Shown here: piece by piece, positions 33,397-41,287 of the stretch
Numbering within the stretch: position 1 is the stretch's first letter
Layout: the number at the start of each line of letters is the position of its first letter
Assembly (NCBI GenBank): GCA_934500875.1
Contig: CAKSTL010000014.1
Coordinates: forward strand, 1-46,357
Reading direction: 5' to 3'
DNA length: 46,357 bases
Source: an uncultured Clostridia bacterium
GTDB taxonomy: Bacteria > Bacillota > Clostridia > UMGS1810
Notes under the pieces: generated by a model
Seen by the model: only the letters and a program-made list of their open reading frames with translations
What the model was told of the DNA's origin: nothing
The model's database searches: none
Made by a program: the position numbers and the translations under genes

Positions 33397-34329
33397 TCAT
33401 ATTGTAAGCTGCATAAACTTCGCCATATCAATAAGCCCCTCATAATCATCACGCCCAATATTCTGCGCCTCTAAAACCAGCTGAACGGTGTTTCTGATTC
33501 CTTCTCTTGATTTTGCCACTCTGTGCAAAAATTCAAGCTCTCTGTCCCTGCCTGCGTATTGAGGGAATAACAGAAGAATATCGTCCTTTTTAACATCCTT
33601 TACAGAAAACGTCGCCGGAAACCTCGTTCTGTTTGCAATCTGCGCAAAGTCGGCGCACGAATCGCCCTTTATCTTTCCGCTTGTTGTACGGTTGCCTATA
33701 AACATAACCCCAAGTGTGCAGCCCTCTTGTTTTTTTAAATCCATCATTGCCCTAAACACTTCGATGGTGCGCATTGTCAAAAACTGCGCTTCGTCAAAGA
33801 TAATAACAGTTTTGTCGGGAATGGCATTAACAATTTCATACCAAAGCTCATCGTTTCTTTTTGATTTTATGTTAAGCTTTTTCGCAACCTGTTTAAGGCA
33901 CGCACCCGAGCTCATCACGCACGGATTAACCGCTATGTAAATTGTACGTTCCGGCTCGTCGTGCAAAAATTTGAGTGCCGCCTGCGTCTTTCCGATGCCT
34001 GCGTCACCGCACGCAACCGCCATACCGCCTTTGTTTTTGCAATTGCGTATTCTTTCATAAATCTCTTCCGATATGCTCGTCGGCTTGTATCCGTCCTCGC
34101 TCGGAGCATTTGCGCTGTAATCCGAAGCGTCAAAATACCTTTCTAAAATTTCAAACTTCCCGTCCTGGTCACCCTTGTAATTCCCCGTCTTAAGCCCCGA
34201 TAACACACTGCCCGAAATTCCGAAAAGCAAATTCGCCTTGTTTCCGCTCAAATTTCTTTTTTCCAGTTCCTCAAATGCCCTGTCAATAAGCTTTTTTCTC
34301 TCGTCCTCCGTGTAAACCTTTTTTGCCAC
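33397..34329 (-). CDS. MuB-like transposition ATPase
   Basis: 310 residues. N-terminal helix-turn-helix region (LSGNKANLLFGISGSVLSGLKTGNY), Walker A GDAGIGKT (108-115), Walker B VIIFDEAQ (175-182), sensor-type IGNRTT, and a C-terminal helical domain. In Mu, MuB binds target DNA, gives target immunity and activates MuA. GTG 34329 follows AGGAG. Located a few genes after the transposase gene, as usual. Confidence 0.92.
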   Translation of the reverse strand: MAKKVYTEDERKKLIDRAFEELEKRNLSGNKANLLFGISGSVLSGLKTGNYKGDQDGKFEILERYFDASDYSANAPSEDGYKPTSISEEIYERIRNCKNKGGMAVACGDAGIGKTQAALKFLHDEPERTIYIAVNPCVMSSGACLKQVAKKLNIKSKRNDELWYEIVNAIPDKTVIIFDEAQFLTMRTIEVFRAMMDLKKQEGCTLGVMFIGNRTTSGKIKGDSCADFAQIANRTRFPATFSVKDVKKDDILLLFPQYAGRDRELEFLHRVAKSREGIRNTVQLVLEAQNIGRDDYEGLIDMAKFMQLTI

Positions 34330-34343
34330 TGTAAACTCCTCCT

Positions 34344-34475
34344 TTAAAACATCTTAATTTGTCCGTTAAGTTCGTTTGCCCTTTTTATGTCGCCTTTTTT
34401 GCATTTAATGTTAATACCCTTCGCATTGCAGTATTTTTTCTTAAATTTCTCACTTTCTGTCTTGGTATTGTTCAT
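34344..34475 (-). CDS. Small basic early protein, unknown
   Basis: 43 residues (MNNTKTESEKFKKKYCNAKGINIKCKKGDIKRANELNGQIKMF) from ATG 34475 with AAAGGAGGAG upstream. Very rich in lysine; two cysteines. It lies between two early genes on the same strand with tight spacing, which supports coding. No recognised domain. Confidence 0.6.
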   Translation of the reverse strand: MNNTKTESEKFKKKYCNAKGINIKCKKGDIKRANELNGQIKMF

Positions 34476-34487
34476 TTTCTCCTCCTT

Positions 34488-34682
34488 TTATTCGCACAGC
34501 CTGTTCATAAAATTCCTTGACCTTGCCTCTTCGTACAAATTCGGATATTTGTGCGGATTAAAATTAAATTCGTATAAGTCATAAAATACATCATTAGACA
34601 TTGAAAACCATTCTAATGCCCAAAACATTAAGCTTTTGCCCCTGTATAGAATAAAATCATATCGGCTTAACCCATTATTCAT
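34488..34682 (-). CDS. Small early phage protein, unknown
   Basis: 64 residues, aromatic-rich (YDFILYRGKSLMFWALEWFSMSNDVFYDLYEFNFNPHKYPNLYEEARSRNF). It overlaps the previous gene by 8 nt. No recognised function. Confidence 0.6.
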   Translation of the reverse strand: MNNGLSRYDFILYRGKSLMFWALEWFSMSNDVFYDLYEFNFNPHKYPNLYEEARSRNFMNRLCE

Positions 34683-35052
34683 TTTTTATACCGCCTTTCA
34701 ATGCTTTTATACGGTCGACCATTTCCTCTTTGGTAAGAAACACCGTGTTGCCCATACTGTTATATTTGTATTCCCATTCTCTACCGTCAGTAGGATGTCT
34801 AAGAGTAAAACCGTATCCTGTAATTTTGACAACTTTGCATTTAACTACTACGGGTTGATAGTCATCATCAAACATATATCTATACAATTCATCAGGCAAA
34901 TTTAACTTACGAGGCAATACAATTACGCCATTTTTAATAAGATGTTCGGCAATGTCTGATATTTCATTGTCGCCCCAGTCGTCGTCTAAATCTCTTTCTT
35001 TTATCGGTTCGCTCTCTAAAAGCAGTTCAACCAGACGTTCTCTCTCACTCAT
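34675..35052 (-). CDS. Early phage protein, unknown
   Basis: 125 residues: an acidic helical N-terminus (SERERLVELLLESEPIKERDLDDDWGDNEISDIAEHLIKNGVIVLP) and a small beta domain that contains the segment GYGFTLRHPTDGREWEYKYNSMGNTVFLTKEE. Overlaps the previous gene by 8 nt. This looks like an accessory early gene of Clostridia phages; function unknown. Confidence 0.65.
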   Translation of the reverse strand: MSERERLVELLLESEPIKERDLDDDWGDNEISDIAEHLIKNGVIVLPRKLNLPDELYRYMFDDDYQPVVVKCKVVKITGYGFTLRHPTDGREWEYKYNSMGNTVFLTKEEMVDRIKALKGGIKNE

Positions 35053-35251
35053 TTTCGTCTACCTCAACTTTCTTCAAAAATCCAACATCATATCCACCGC
35101 CAAAATATTTACCTGTTTCATTGCATTTCATTTTAACAACCTTTGTGCCGCAAATATTATATGGTTCTGATAAAACCTCGAAAATACAGCCTTTGTATTT
35201 TTCTGCCTCGGCACTGCCTATAATCATTACGTTATCACCTTTATTTATCAT
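35045..35251 (-). CDS. Small SH3-like early phage protein
   Basis: 68 residues from ATG 35251 (AAGGAGG upstream); the longer frame to 35353 is a shadow of the previous gene. Pattern INKGDNVMIIGSAEAEKYKGCIFEVLSEPYNICGTKVVKMKC suggests a small beta barrel. Overlaps both neighbours by a few bases. Function unknown. Confidence 0.62.
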   Translation of the reverse strand: MINKGDNVMIIGSAEAEKYKGCIFEVLSEPYNICGTKVVKMKCNETGKYFGGGYDVGFLKKVEVDENE

Positions 35252-35432
35252 TTCCGCCTGCCTCCTTATCGTTAAGCATATCCGCAACGGCTTGACTCTC
35301 GGCTTTATCATCCGAATACTCGCCGTAATATTCCAAATTGCCGCTGTGCACAATTTCCCCGTTGTGTTTCACACGTGCAACAATGTAACCCGCAAAGGGG
35401 TTGTAAATAACTTTCCATTTTCCTTTGTTCAT
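35241..35432 (-). CDS. Small early phage protein, unknown
   Basis: 63 residues from ATG 35432, 6 nt after GGAGG; the longer frame to 35465 overlaps the preceding short ORF's remains. Contains GKWKVIYNPFAGYIVARVKHNGEIVHSGNLEYYG and then a helix (KAESQAVADMLNDKE), a common layout in small phage proteins of unknown role. Confidence 0.62.
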   Translation of the reverse strand: MNKGKWKVIYNPFAGYIVARVKHNGEIVHSGNLEYYGEYSDDKAESQAVADMLNDKEAGGNDK

Positions 35433-35478
35433 TTTTTCCTCCTTTTGCTCGCACAGCCTGTGCATAAAACCCGTCCTT

Positions 35479-35583
35479 TTACAGTCTTTTCCTTACGGCA
35501 CCGAACACATATGCCTTTTCCTTTTCGCAGTATACGCATATGCCTTGTTTCTTACGTTTTTCATACAATTCTTTCGCTTCCAT
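35479..35583 (-). CDS. Small cysteine-pair protein, possibly a frameshifted zinc finger
   Basis: 34 residues from ATG 35583 (GTGAGG upstream): MEAKELYEKRKKQGICVYC..., one CxxC. A further pair of cysteines (DCKRTGFMHRLC) appears in another frame just past the stop, up to the next gene's start. Either a very short protein or a four-cysteine zinc finger broken by a frameshift near 35484-35490. Confidence 0.42.
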   Translation of the reverse strand: MEAKELYEKRKKQGICVYCEKEKAYVFGAVRKRL

Positions 35584-35658
35584 AACTAAACCTCACTTCT
35601 TTAAAAAATCACCTGTCTTTTATCGCATTGTAGGGGACTTTTTCCGCAACGTCCCGAA

Positions 35659-37587
35659 TTACAGCTTCTTGTTTATATCAAATATCGTAATAACCTTGCC
35701 GCTCATCTTTTCCTCAATCGGCAAAACCTCGCCCGACGCTTTTTTAAGAACCTTCGCATTTTTAGGATTTACCTCAAATTGCTCCTTACCGGCAGTCGCA
35801 CGTCTTATCTGCATATCAACAATGCTTATGCGTTCCTCGGGCGCAAGAGATGTAATTTTCTCGTTGTAATCATCCTTAACCGCCTTGCGTATTTCTCTTA
35901 TGCGTTTCTGCGCAATTTTAACTTTGTCGCCGCTTGCATTAAACGGCAGCATCGTTTCTTCGCTCATAGGCACGGTCATCATAAATCTGTCATCCTCTGC
36001 GTTGTAAAGCCGCACCTCGTTAAGGCAGTCCGGGTCGTAGCGTACATATACTTTTTTATTTAAATACTTCCAAATTTCATCATTGTAATAATGCAGCTTA
36101 ACACCCGAAATATTAAGCACAATGCCGGCTCTCGACACCTTTATGGGTCTTGTACTGCGCATAAGCATTAAATTCAAATCCTCGTCAGACAAGGGCTTTC
36201 TTATTTCCGTTATGTTATCATTCCAAACGTCTATGCGCCGTTTTCCTTTGTCTTTTTTTACATATCCGCCGTATTGACCGACATTGTAAACGCCGTCTAT
36301 CATCTTTTCAATCATAGGCGCAATATCGCCGTCACATAAAACGTTGCCGTCCTTAAGCTTAATTTTAAGATTTTCGGGACGTTCCAAAACATTGCCGCCG
36401 CAAAATGTTTCAAACATTCTGCTTATGCTCCCTTTAAATGTCAAAAACGCTCTCTCAATAGGCTTTGCTCTTGCGTTCCGCACCAATGCATTTATCATAT
36501 TTATGCCAAGCCGTTCAAATATGTGCGGCGGTATCTTTTTGCCCTTGCTGCTTTTTCTCGTTCGGTGCCCTCGTCCTGCAATGTCATATGTCAAAAACTC
36601 GCTGCCGTTATCCATATAAACGTTTTTAGGTATCCCAAACCGCTTAATTGCATTTCGCAGTGCCAAAACAGTGCTGGCGCTTGAGGGGTTGTCCGTCAAA
36701 TTCCAGCCGACCATAACCTGGCTCCGTGCGTCTATAAATGCGGTAAGGTGAAGCCTGTGCAGTCTGCCGCCCTCGTTTTCGGTTATAACGTCCAGCGTGT
36801 GGTTGTCGGCAATCCAGTAATCGTTAGGCTCCAAATCCTCATAACGCCGTAGTATGTAAGGGCTTGCCTTGTCGTTTAATGCCTTGTCGCCCTCTCTTCC
36901 GTATATAACGGTTGCGTCAAAAAGTTCTCTTTTAATCCGGCGTGCAAACGTCACTGCGCTTGGAAAATCTTCGAGCGCCTCTTTGTCAAATTCAGCCGCC
37001 CAAGCCTTTGTAAGCTCATAGCACTGCGCAACCGAAAGCCGTCTTTGGTCTAAATAGACGTACACAAAATAGTCCCACACTTTTCTTCTTATCTTGCTTT
37101 CGCCCTTGTTTTTGCCTCCGCGCCTTTCGCACAACGCTCCCAAATCGCCCGAAATCACCGCTTTGCGCTTGCGGTAAAGCGTAGCCTTTGAAATTTTCCT
37201 CTCGGGATACTCTTTTTTTATAAGCTCTAAAAACATTGCGTCCGCCTGCGATTTGCTCATTTTGTCACTGCGAAATTTTTCCCAATCCTTTATAACCCCC
37301 TGCCAAAAAAGAATTTCACTTCGCTCCGTTTCGTTAAAGCTCTCAAACGGACGGTTTAAATCCTCTTTTGTTTTCAGTGCCTCGCAAATCAAAGGTTCGT
37401 TTTTCTTCGCATAGTATTTTCTTTTTATGTCATCAGGGAGGCTTTCCACCGCTATCTTGTATTTTTTTCGCCCTCTGCCGTTAATTTCCGAAATTGCATC
37501 GTAATCACCCTTGAGGATTCGTCTTTTAACTGTACTCAAATCAACCTCTGCAAGCTCCGCCAATTCCGCAACCGTTACATAATCCAT
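35659..37587 (-). CDS. MuA-like DDE transposase
   Basis: 642 residues. N-terminal DNA-binding part (VTVAELAELAEVDLSTVKRRILKGDYDAI), helical subdomains, then the integrase core: D261 (WIADNHTLDVI), D326 (VYMDNGSEF) and E378 (AKPIERAF), with AFIDARSQVMVGWNLTDNPS between. A C-terminal Mu-transposase beta domain (KKVYVRYDPDCLNEVRLYNAEDDRFMMTVP) and a basic tail follow. It joins phage ends to target DNA with a 5-bp stagger, matching the TCAGA duplication seen. No disruption is visible, so likely active. Confidence 0.95.
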   Translation of the reverse strand: MDYVTVAELAELAEVDLSTVKRRILKGDYDAISEINGRGRKKYKIAVESLPDDIKRKYYAKKNEPLICEALKTKEDLNRPFESFNETERSEILFWQGVIKDWEKFRSDKMSKSQADAMFLELIKKEYPERKISKATLYRKRKAVISGDLGALCERRGGKNKGESKIRRKVWDYFVYVYLDQRRLSVAQCYELTKAWAAEFDKEALEDFPSAVTFARRIKRELFDATVIYGREGDKALNDKASPYILRRYEDLEPNDYWIADNHTLDVITENEGGRLHRLHLTAFIDARSQVMVGWNLTDNPSSASTVLALRNAIKRFGIPKNVYMDNGSEFLTYDIAGRGHRTRKSSKGKKIPPHIFERLGINMINALVRNARAKPIERAFLTFKGSISRMFETFCGGNVLERPENLKIKLKDGNVLCDGDIAPMIEKMIDGVYNVGQYGGYVKKDKGKRRIDVWNDNITEIRKPLSDEDLNLMLMRSTRPIKVSRAGIVLNISGVKLHYYNDEIWKYLNKKVYVRYDPDCLNEVRLYNAEDDRFMMTVPMSEETMLPFNASGDKVKIAQKRIREIRKAVKDDYNEKITSLAPEERISIVDMQIRRATAGKEQFEVNPKNAKVLKKASGEVLPIEEKMSGKVITIFDINKKL

Positions 37588-37623
37588 CTCTTTTTCACCT
37601 TTTTAAAACCGTTTTAATAATCT

Positions 37624-37788
37624 TTAAATAATAACTGCAAAAACAACCGCAAACACCATATTGAATAAATACATCACGCTTTCAAATGTCTGCTTTTTCT
37701 TGATGTTTGCATACAGCAATACACCGTCAAACCAAAATATAAACGAAAATGCAATAAACATAATAACCTTAAAAATAACTCCAAACAT
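37624..37788 (-). CDS. Small membrane protein, unknown
   Basis: 54 residues from ATG 37788 (GGAGG 8 nt upstream): two membrane helices (VIFKVIMFIAFSFIFWF and VMYLFNMVFAVVFAVII) with a short basic loop between (NIKKKQTFES). It is one of two tandem two-helix proteins just before the transposase. Possibly early exclusion or regulation; no evidence for function. Confidence 0.62.
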   Translation of the reverse strand: MFGVIFKVIMFIAFSFIFWFDGVLLYANIKKKQTFESVMYLFNMVFAVVFAVII

Positions 37789-37800
37789 ATAAATAACCTC

Positions 37801-37941
37801 CTAAAACGTAACTGCTATATTCAGCACCGCCGCCGCAATCCAGTAAACAAACTTTCTCACATCACCGCTCGCCAAATAAACAACTCCGGCACATAAATCA
37901 AGCGTAATCAAAACGAGCGGAAAAATGTAACCTTTATTCAT
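37801..37941 (-). CDS. Small membrane protein, unknown
   Basis: 46 residues from ATG 37941 (GGGAGGA upstream); the longer frame to 38109 is out of frame with the genuine upstream gene. Two membrane helices (YIFPLVLITLDLCAGVVYLA and VYWIAAAVLNIAVTF). Overlaps the preceding gene by 8 nt. Of the same type as the next small gene. Confidence 0.62.
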   Translation of the reverse strand: MNKGYIFPLVLITLDLCAGVVYLASGDVRKFVYWIAAAVLNIAVTF

Positions 37942-38122
37942 CAAAAAATCCTCCCGTAGAATAACACCATTCAAATTTTCCGTCGCTGTCAAAAACAATG
38001 TCGTGCGCAAGTAAAGTAAATTTGTCTTTAACCCGCATAAGCCTTGCAGTCGCCCTGCCGTAAACCACCTTGCACTCCCATTCCGTTCCGTCCTTGTGTG
38101 TATAAACATTTCCTGTAAGCAT
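37934..38122 (-). CDS. Small early protein, unknown
   Basis: 62 residues, with GNVYTHKDGTEWECKVVYGRATARLMRVKDKFTLLAHDIVFDSDGKFEW, an all-beta pattern. ATG 38122 follows AAGGGG and is 4 nt after the stop of the Cro-like gene, so it is the second gene of the early operon. No family recognised. Confidence 0.6.
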   Translation of the reverse strand: MLTGNVYTHKDGTEWECKVVYGRATARLMRVKDKFTLLAHDIVFDSDGKFEWCYSTGGFFDE

Positions 38123-38126
38123 TTTT

Positions 38127-38342
38127 CTAACCCCTTTTCACTTTAATTTTTAATCGTTCCGTTGAGAACAGATAATCATATGCACAACCGTAAAGCTTAC
38201 ACAATTTGGTTGCCTGTTCAATAGAAAACTTACCCTTTGACTTCTTTCTTTCAAACGTTGGTCTGCTTATTTCCAAATAATCAGCAACATACTGATTTGT
38301 AAAACCGTTTCTCGCTTGCTCGGCGTTTAAATTAGGGAACAT
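38127..38342 (-). CDS. Cro/Ner-like early regulator
   Basis: 71 residues with a helix-turn-helix (NQYVADYLEISRPTFERKKSKGKFSIEQATKLCKLYGCAYDYLF). First gene of the leftward early operon, divergent from the CI-like repressor, the place of ner in Mu or cro in lambda. Starts after AAAGGAG, 17 nt from the nearest operator. Likely reduces repressor and early transcription during lytic growth. Confidence 0.82.
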   Translation of the reverse strand: MFPNLNAEQARNGFTNQYVADYLEISRPTFERKKSKGKFSIEQATKLCKLYGCAYDYLFSTERLKIKVKRG

Positions 38343-38359
38343 AACATCACTCCTTTAAA

Positions 38360-38374
38360 TTAGCGTTTTGCTAA
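38360..38374. promoter_or_regulatory. Operator O1 of the lysogeny switch
   Basis: TTAGCGTTTTGCTAA, perfect 5-bp inverted arms around GTTTT, between the early promoter and the Cro/Ner start. Two related sites are GTTTTGATAA at 38396-38405 (weaker left arm) and TTATCATTTTGCTAA at 38432-38446. Confidence 0.65.
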
Positions 38375-38384
38375 TCTTTATTAC

Positions 38385-38413
38385 ATAATATCACCGTTTT
38401 GATAATTTGTCAA
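38385..38413 (-). promoter_or_regulatory. Early (lytic) promoter
   Basis: On the minus strand TTGACA (38413-38408), 17-bp spacer, TATTAT (38390-38385). The second operator (38396-38405) lies in the spacer, so a repressor bound there would block RNA polymerase. Confidence 0.8.
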
Positions 38414-38431
38414 TAGTTTTTTGTTACTTTT

Positions 38432-38446
38432 TTATCATTTTGCTAA
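38432..38446. promoter_or_regulatory. Operator O3 near the repressor promoter
   Basis: TTATCATTTTGCTAA, a copy of O1 with one altered arm, centred about 19 bp upstream of the repressor -35. It suits autoregulation of the repressor or control by the Cro/Ner-like protein. Confidence 0.55.
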
Positions 38447-38454
38447 TTTCTTGA

Positions 38455-38483
38455 TTGACATTACACTATTTTTGTTTTATAAT
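38455..38483 (+). promoter_or_regulatory. Repressor promoter
   Basis: TTGACA (38455-38460), 17-bp spacer, TATAAT (38478-38483): full consensus, 18 bp ahead of the repressor start. Confidence 0.88.
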
Positions 38484-38501
38484 GACCGTGGAGGTGCAGT
38501 T

Positions 38502-39206
38502 ATGAGTATTTTTAGTGAAAGATTGGTCGAGGCAAGGAAAAATGCTAATATGACCCAAAAAAAGCTTGCTGAATTATTGAATATTACGCCTACAAGATTG
38601 AATTATTGGGAAAAGGGAAAACGTGAACCTGATGTTCTTATGATAAAGAATATTTCTAAATTTTTGAAAGTAAACCCCAATTATTTAATAGGGTTAAACA
38701 CTAATGATAATCTTGATTATGCCTTTTCTCAAGAAGAAACAGAATTGATAAAAAAATACAGAAAGCTTGACGATATAGGAAAAGAACTCATAAACAAAAG
38801 TATAGAGATAGAACTAAAAAGGGTAGATACTCCAAAGGTGCAACAAAAAATATATCATATATCATATTATGATATGCCCGTTTCAGCCGGAACAGGTCAG
38901 TACCTCGACTATACAAATTGCAGTGTTTTACCTTTAAAAGAAGAACCGCCTGCAAATGCTGATTTTGTTCTTTCGGTAAGCGGTGATAGTATGGAACCTA
39001 CATTCTACGACGGAGACAAGGTGTTTGTAGAAGAAACGAATACGCTGAATATCGGTGATATTGGTATATTTTATTACGACGGTGACGTTTATATAAAAGA
39101 ATACGGCAAAAAGGGTTTGATATCTCACAACGAAAAATATAAGATTATCAGAGGCAGTGAAAATATGCGTGTTCTCGGCAGGGTCATCGGTACAGTTGAA
39201 GAATAA
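38502..39206 (+). CDS. CI/LexA-like prophage repressor with S24 peptidase domain
   Basis: 234 residues from ATG 38502 (GGAGGTG 5 nt upstream; the frame to 38421 lies in the promoter). N-terminal XRE helix-turn-helix (MTQKKLAELLNITPTRLNYWEKGKREPDV, about 17-45). C-terminal S24 domain: an Ala-Gly cleavage site A129-G130 (VSAGTG), catalytic Ser163 (SGDSMEP) and Lys199 (VYIKEYG). The family cleaves itself with RecA after DNA damage, so the prophage is probably SOS-inducible, unlike classical Mu. Divergent from the Cro/Ner gene. Confidence 0.92.
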   Translation: MSIFSERLVEARKNANMTQKKLAELLNITPTRLNYWEKGKREPDVLMIKNISKFLKVNPNYLIGLNTNDNLDYAFSQEETELIKKYRKLDDIGKELINKSIEIELKRVDTPKVQQKIYHISYYDMPVSAGTGQYLDYTNCSVLPLKEEPPANADFVLSVSGDSMEPTFYDGDKVFVEETNTLNIGDIGIFYYDGDVYIKEYGKKGLISHNEKYKIIRGSENMRVLGRVIGTVEE

Positions 39207-39227
39207 AGCTACAAAGGAGCCAAACTT

Positions 39228-40658
39228 ATGGGCATTTTTAAGCGCTTAAAAGAATTAATAAATTTTGATGAAAGCATAAAAGAAAAATCCCTTACATTAA
39301 AACAATTAACCGAAGCAACAGACGCACGTGCGGCAAGACTTGATATCATTAAGTCTGATATAGATTTCTTTACGGAGAAGAAAGAAACCGCAATTGCCGA
39401 GCGTGATGCCGAGATAAACAAAACAAAGCAAGCCTGCGAAGATGTTATTGCGTCATACGAAGAAAAACGAAATACCGCAAAAGAAAATTATGATACTGCA
39501 CAAAATCAATTTTTGGAGTTAAGCAAAAAGAACCACGAAACCGAAAAACAAATTGCCCTAAACTCCGAAAAAATAAAGCTTTACAGAGCATTGGTAAAAG
39601 CGGTGAACTCTTCACTTTCAAATGATACACGTTTTTATGACAGCGAGCTTAATAAACTTGCGCCAACCGTAGAGCTTCATCTTAATGCTTTTGATGTGAA
39701 GGATTTAAGAAAGCTTATAAACGAAAATAAAAATCTTACAAACAAACTGCTCGAAAAATACGAAAAACGTTATACAACGAAAAGTAATCGTGCGATATAT
39801 CAGCTTATGGTTATTGCCATAAGGGCAGAATTTCAAAATATTATTGCAGATTTAAAATATTCCAATCTTGAAAAATGCAAGGACAATTTAAACGAGATAA
39901 CAGCACGGTTTATGACAATCGCAAGTGACGGAAATCAGCAGATTGCCCCGACAATTAAGAGCTTTATAAACGAAATCAGTGTTCTTTTTGATAAGGCAAT
40001 CGAAATTGAATATACATACTATGTCCGCCGGGAACAGGAAAAAGCAGAACAGCAAGCGTTAAAAGAGCAAATGCGCCAAGAACGCGAAGAACAAAAAGCG
40101 CTTGAACTTGAGCAAAAAAAAGTTGAGCTTGAAGAGGAAAAATATAAATCTGAAATAGAAAACACACAGGAAAAATTAAAAGATTGTGCTGATGACGGCA
40201 AAATGCAAAAACTACTTGCGCGAATCGAAGAACTCCAAGGGCTTTTAACAAAGGTGCAGGAAATAAAAGAGGATATTATAAGCCGCCAAAACGGAAAAGC
40301 CGGTTATGTGTATGTTATAAGCAATCTTGGCTCTTTCGGCGATAACAGGTTCAAAATCGGTATGACAAGGCGGCTTGAGCCTATGGACAGGGTTCGTGAA
40401 CTCGGCGACGCATCCGTTCCGTTCTCGTTTGATGTTCATAGTTTTATATTCTCGGACGACGCCGTTGGTTTGGAAAAAAATCTTCATAATATTTTAGATA
40501 GCAGACGCACCAATAAAATAAATATGCGCAAAGAATTTTTCGACGTGACCATAGATGAACTTGAAAAGCTTGTTAATGATATATGCCCGACTGCCGAATT
40601 TAAACGCACAATGCTGGCAACCGAATACCGCAAAGGCTTGGAAATTTTAAATAGTTAA
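39228..40658 (+). CDS. DUF4041 coiled-coil protein with GIY-YIG (T5orf172/MUG113) nuclease-like domain
   Basis: 476 residues from ATG 39228 (AAAGGAG 8 nt upstream). Coiled coils fill residues 1-100 and 270-350; between them is the DUF4041 region (YRALVKAVNSSLSNDT, LNKLAPTVELHLNAFDVKDLRKLINENKNLTN). The C-terminal domain (from 359) has GYVYVISNLGSFGDNRFKIGMTRR...RVRELGDASVPFSFDVHSFIFSDDAVGLEKNLHNIL, the T5orf172/MUG113 form of GIY-YIG. Cotranscribed with the repressor and so likely expressed in lysogens, the place of accessory (moron) genes. A role in excluding other phages is plausible; not demonstrated by sequence. Confidence 0.82.
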   Translation: MGIFKRLKELINFDESIKEKSLTLKQLTEATDARAARLDIIKSDIDFFTEKKETAIAERDAEINKTKQACEDVIASYEEKRNTAKENYDTAQNQFLELSKKNHETEKQIALNSEKIKLYRALVKAVNSSLSNDTRFYDSELNKLAPTVELHLNAFDVKDLRKLINENKNLTNKLLEKYEKRYTTKSNRAIYQLMVIAIRAEFQNIIADLKYSNLEKCKDNLNEITARFMTIASDGNQQIAPTIKSFINEISVLFDKAIEIEYTYYVRREQEKAEQQALKEQMRQEREEQKALELEQKKVELEEEKYKSEIENTQEKLKDCADDGKMQKLLARIEELQGLLTKVQEIKEDIISRQNGKAGYVYVISNLGSFGDNRFKIGMTRRLEPMDRVRELGDASVPFSFDVHSFIFSDDAVGLEKNLHNILDSRRTNKINMRKEFFDVTIDELEKLVNDICPTAEFKRTMLATEYRKGLEILNS

Positions 40659-40724
40659 TTTTATGCAAAATTTTATTGTATAAGATGAATAATTATACAA
40701 AAATCTGTAAAAATCACTGTGATT

Positions 40725-40826
40725 TGCACTATTACAGCCGTTTTTGAAAAACGTGCGCAAACCCTCTATTTTCCGTAATGGTGCAATGCACTATTAAAAA
40801 TCCAAATTTGCACCATTGCACCATTA
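40725..40826. repeat. Iteron-like TGCACCATTA repeats
   Basis: TGCACYATTR occurs at 40725-40734, 40787-40796, 40809-40818 and 40817-40826 (overlapping by 2), and inverted (TAATGGTGCA) at 40776-40785. Five copies in 100 bp suggest a specific DNA-binding protein such as the transposase N-terminal domain or a repressor. Confidence 0.6.
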
Positions 40827-40842
40827 AATATACAAAAATACA

Positions 40843-40899
40843 AAAACCGTTTAAAGGCTTTTAAATCAAAAAATTTAAACAGTGCTTTTAAACGGTTTT
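40843..40899. repeat. 16-bp inverted repeat
   Basis: AAAACCGTTTAAAGGC (40843-40858) and GCTTTTAAACGGTTTT (40884-40899), 15 of 16 matching, spaced by 25 bp of AT-rich DNA. It may bind transposase or act as a terminator for the gene at 39228. Confidence 0.6.
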
Positions 40900-41287
40900 A
40901 AAATTTTTATTTAATTTTTAAAAGGCTTTCGGTGCTTGGGGTGCTCGTCAGCACTTGCGAATTTTGTAAGCAATTCAGTTTTATAAAACTTCCGTTGTAA
41001 AGCTGTGTTTGCGCCGTTTTTAATTCTCGTCTGCTTCTCCTGTGTGTCACCGTTCTAAAAATCGCCCGTTTTCCCTTTGTAATGCATAATAGCGTAAATG
41101 TCAATCGTTTTCGTTAAGTGTCTTAAAATCCGAAATTAAGCTTTAAAATCACCGCTTGTTTTCTTCCGCTCTTTCGCTGCCCGGGTTCTGATATAAGCCC
41201 CGATGCGCTCCCTTGTCCGACCGTTCATTTCAAATATAAACCCGTAAATTTGCAAGAGCATAGACGTTTTTTCATTAAAATTTTTAA

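Noticed and set aside
40710..40724. Palindrome AAATCACTGTGATTT as a CRP/Fnr-like operator
   Set aside because: Shape fits, but there is no promoter or gene next to it; listed only as part of the non-coding end.
40725..40826. TGCACCATTA repeats as a CRISPR array
   Set aside because: Units are 10 bp, irregularly spaced and in both orientations; no repeat-spacer structure or cas genes.
40907..41104. 65-codon minus ORF in the left phage end
   Set aside because: No ribosome site, unusual composition, in a region of binding-site repeats.
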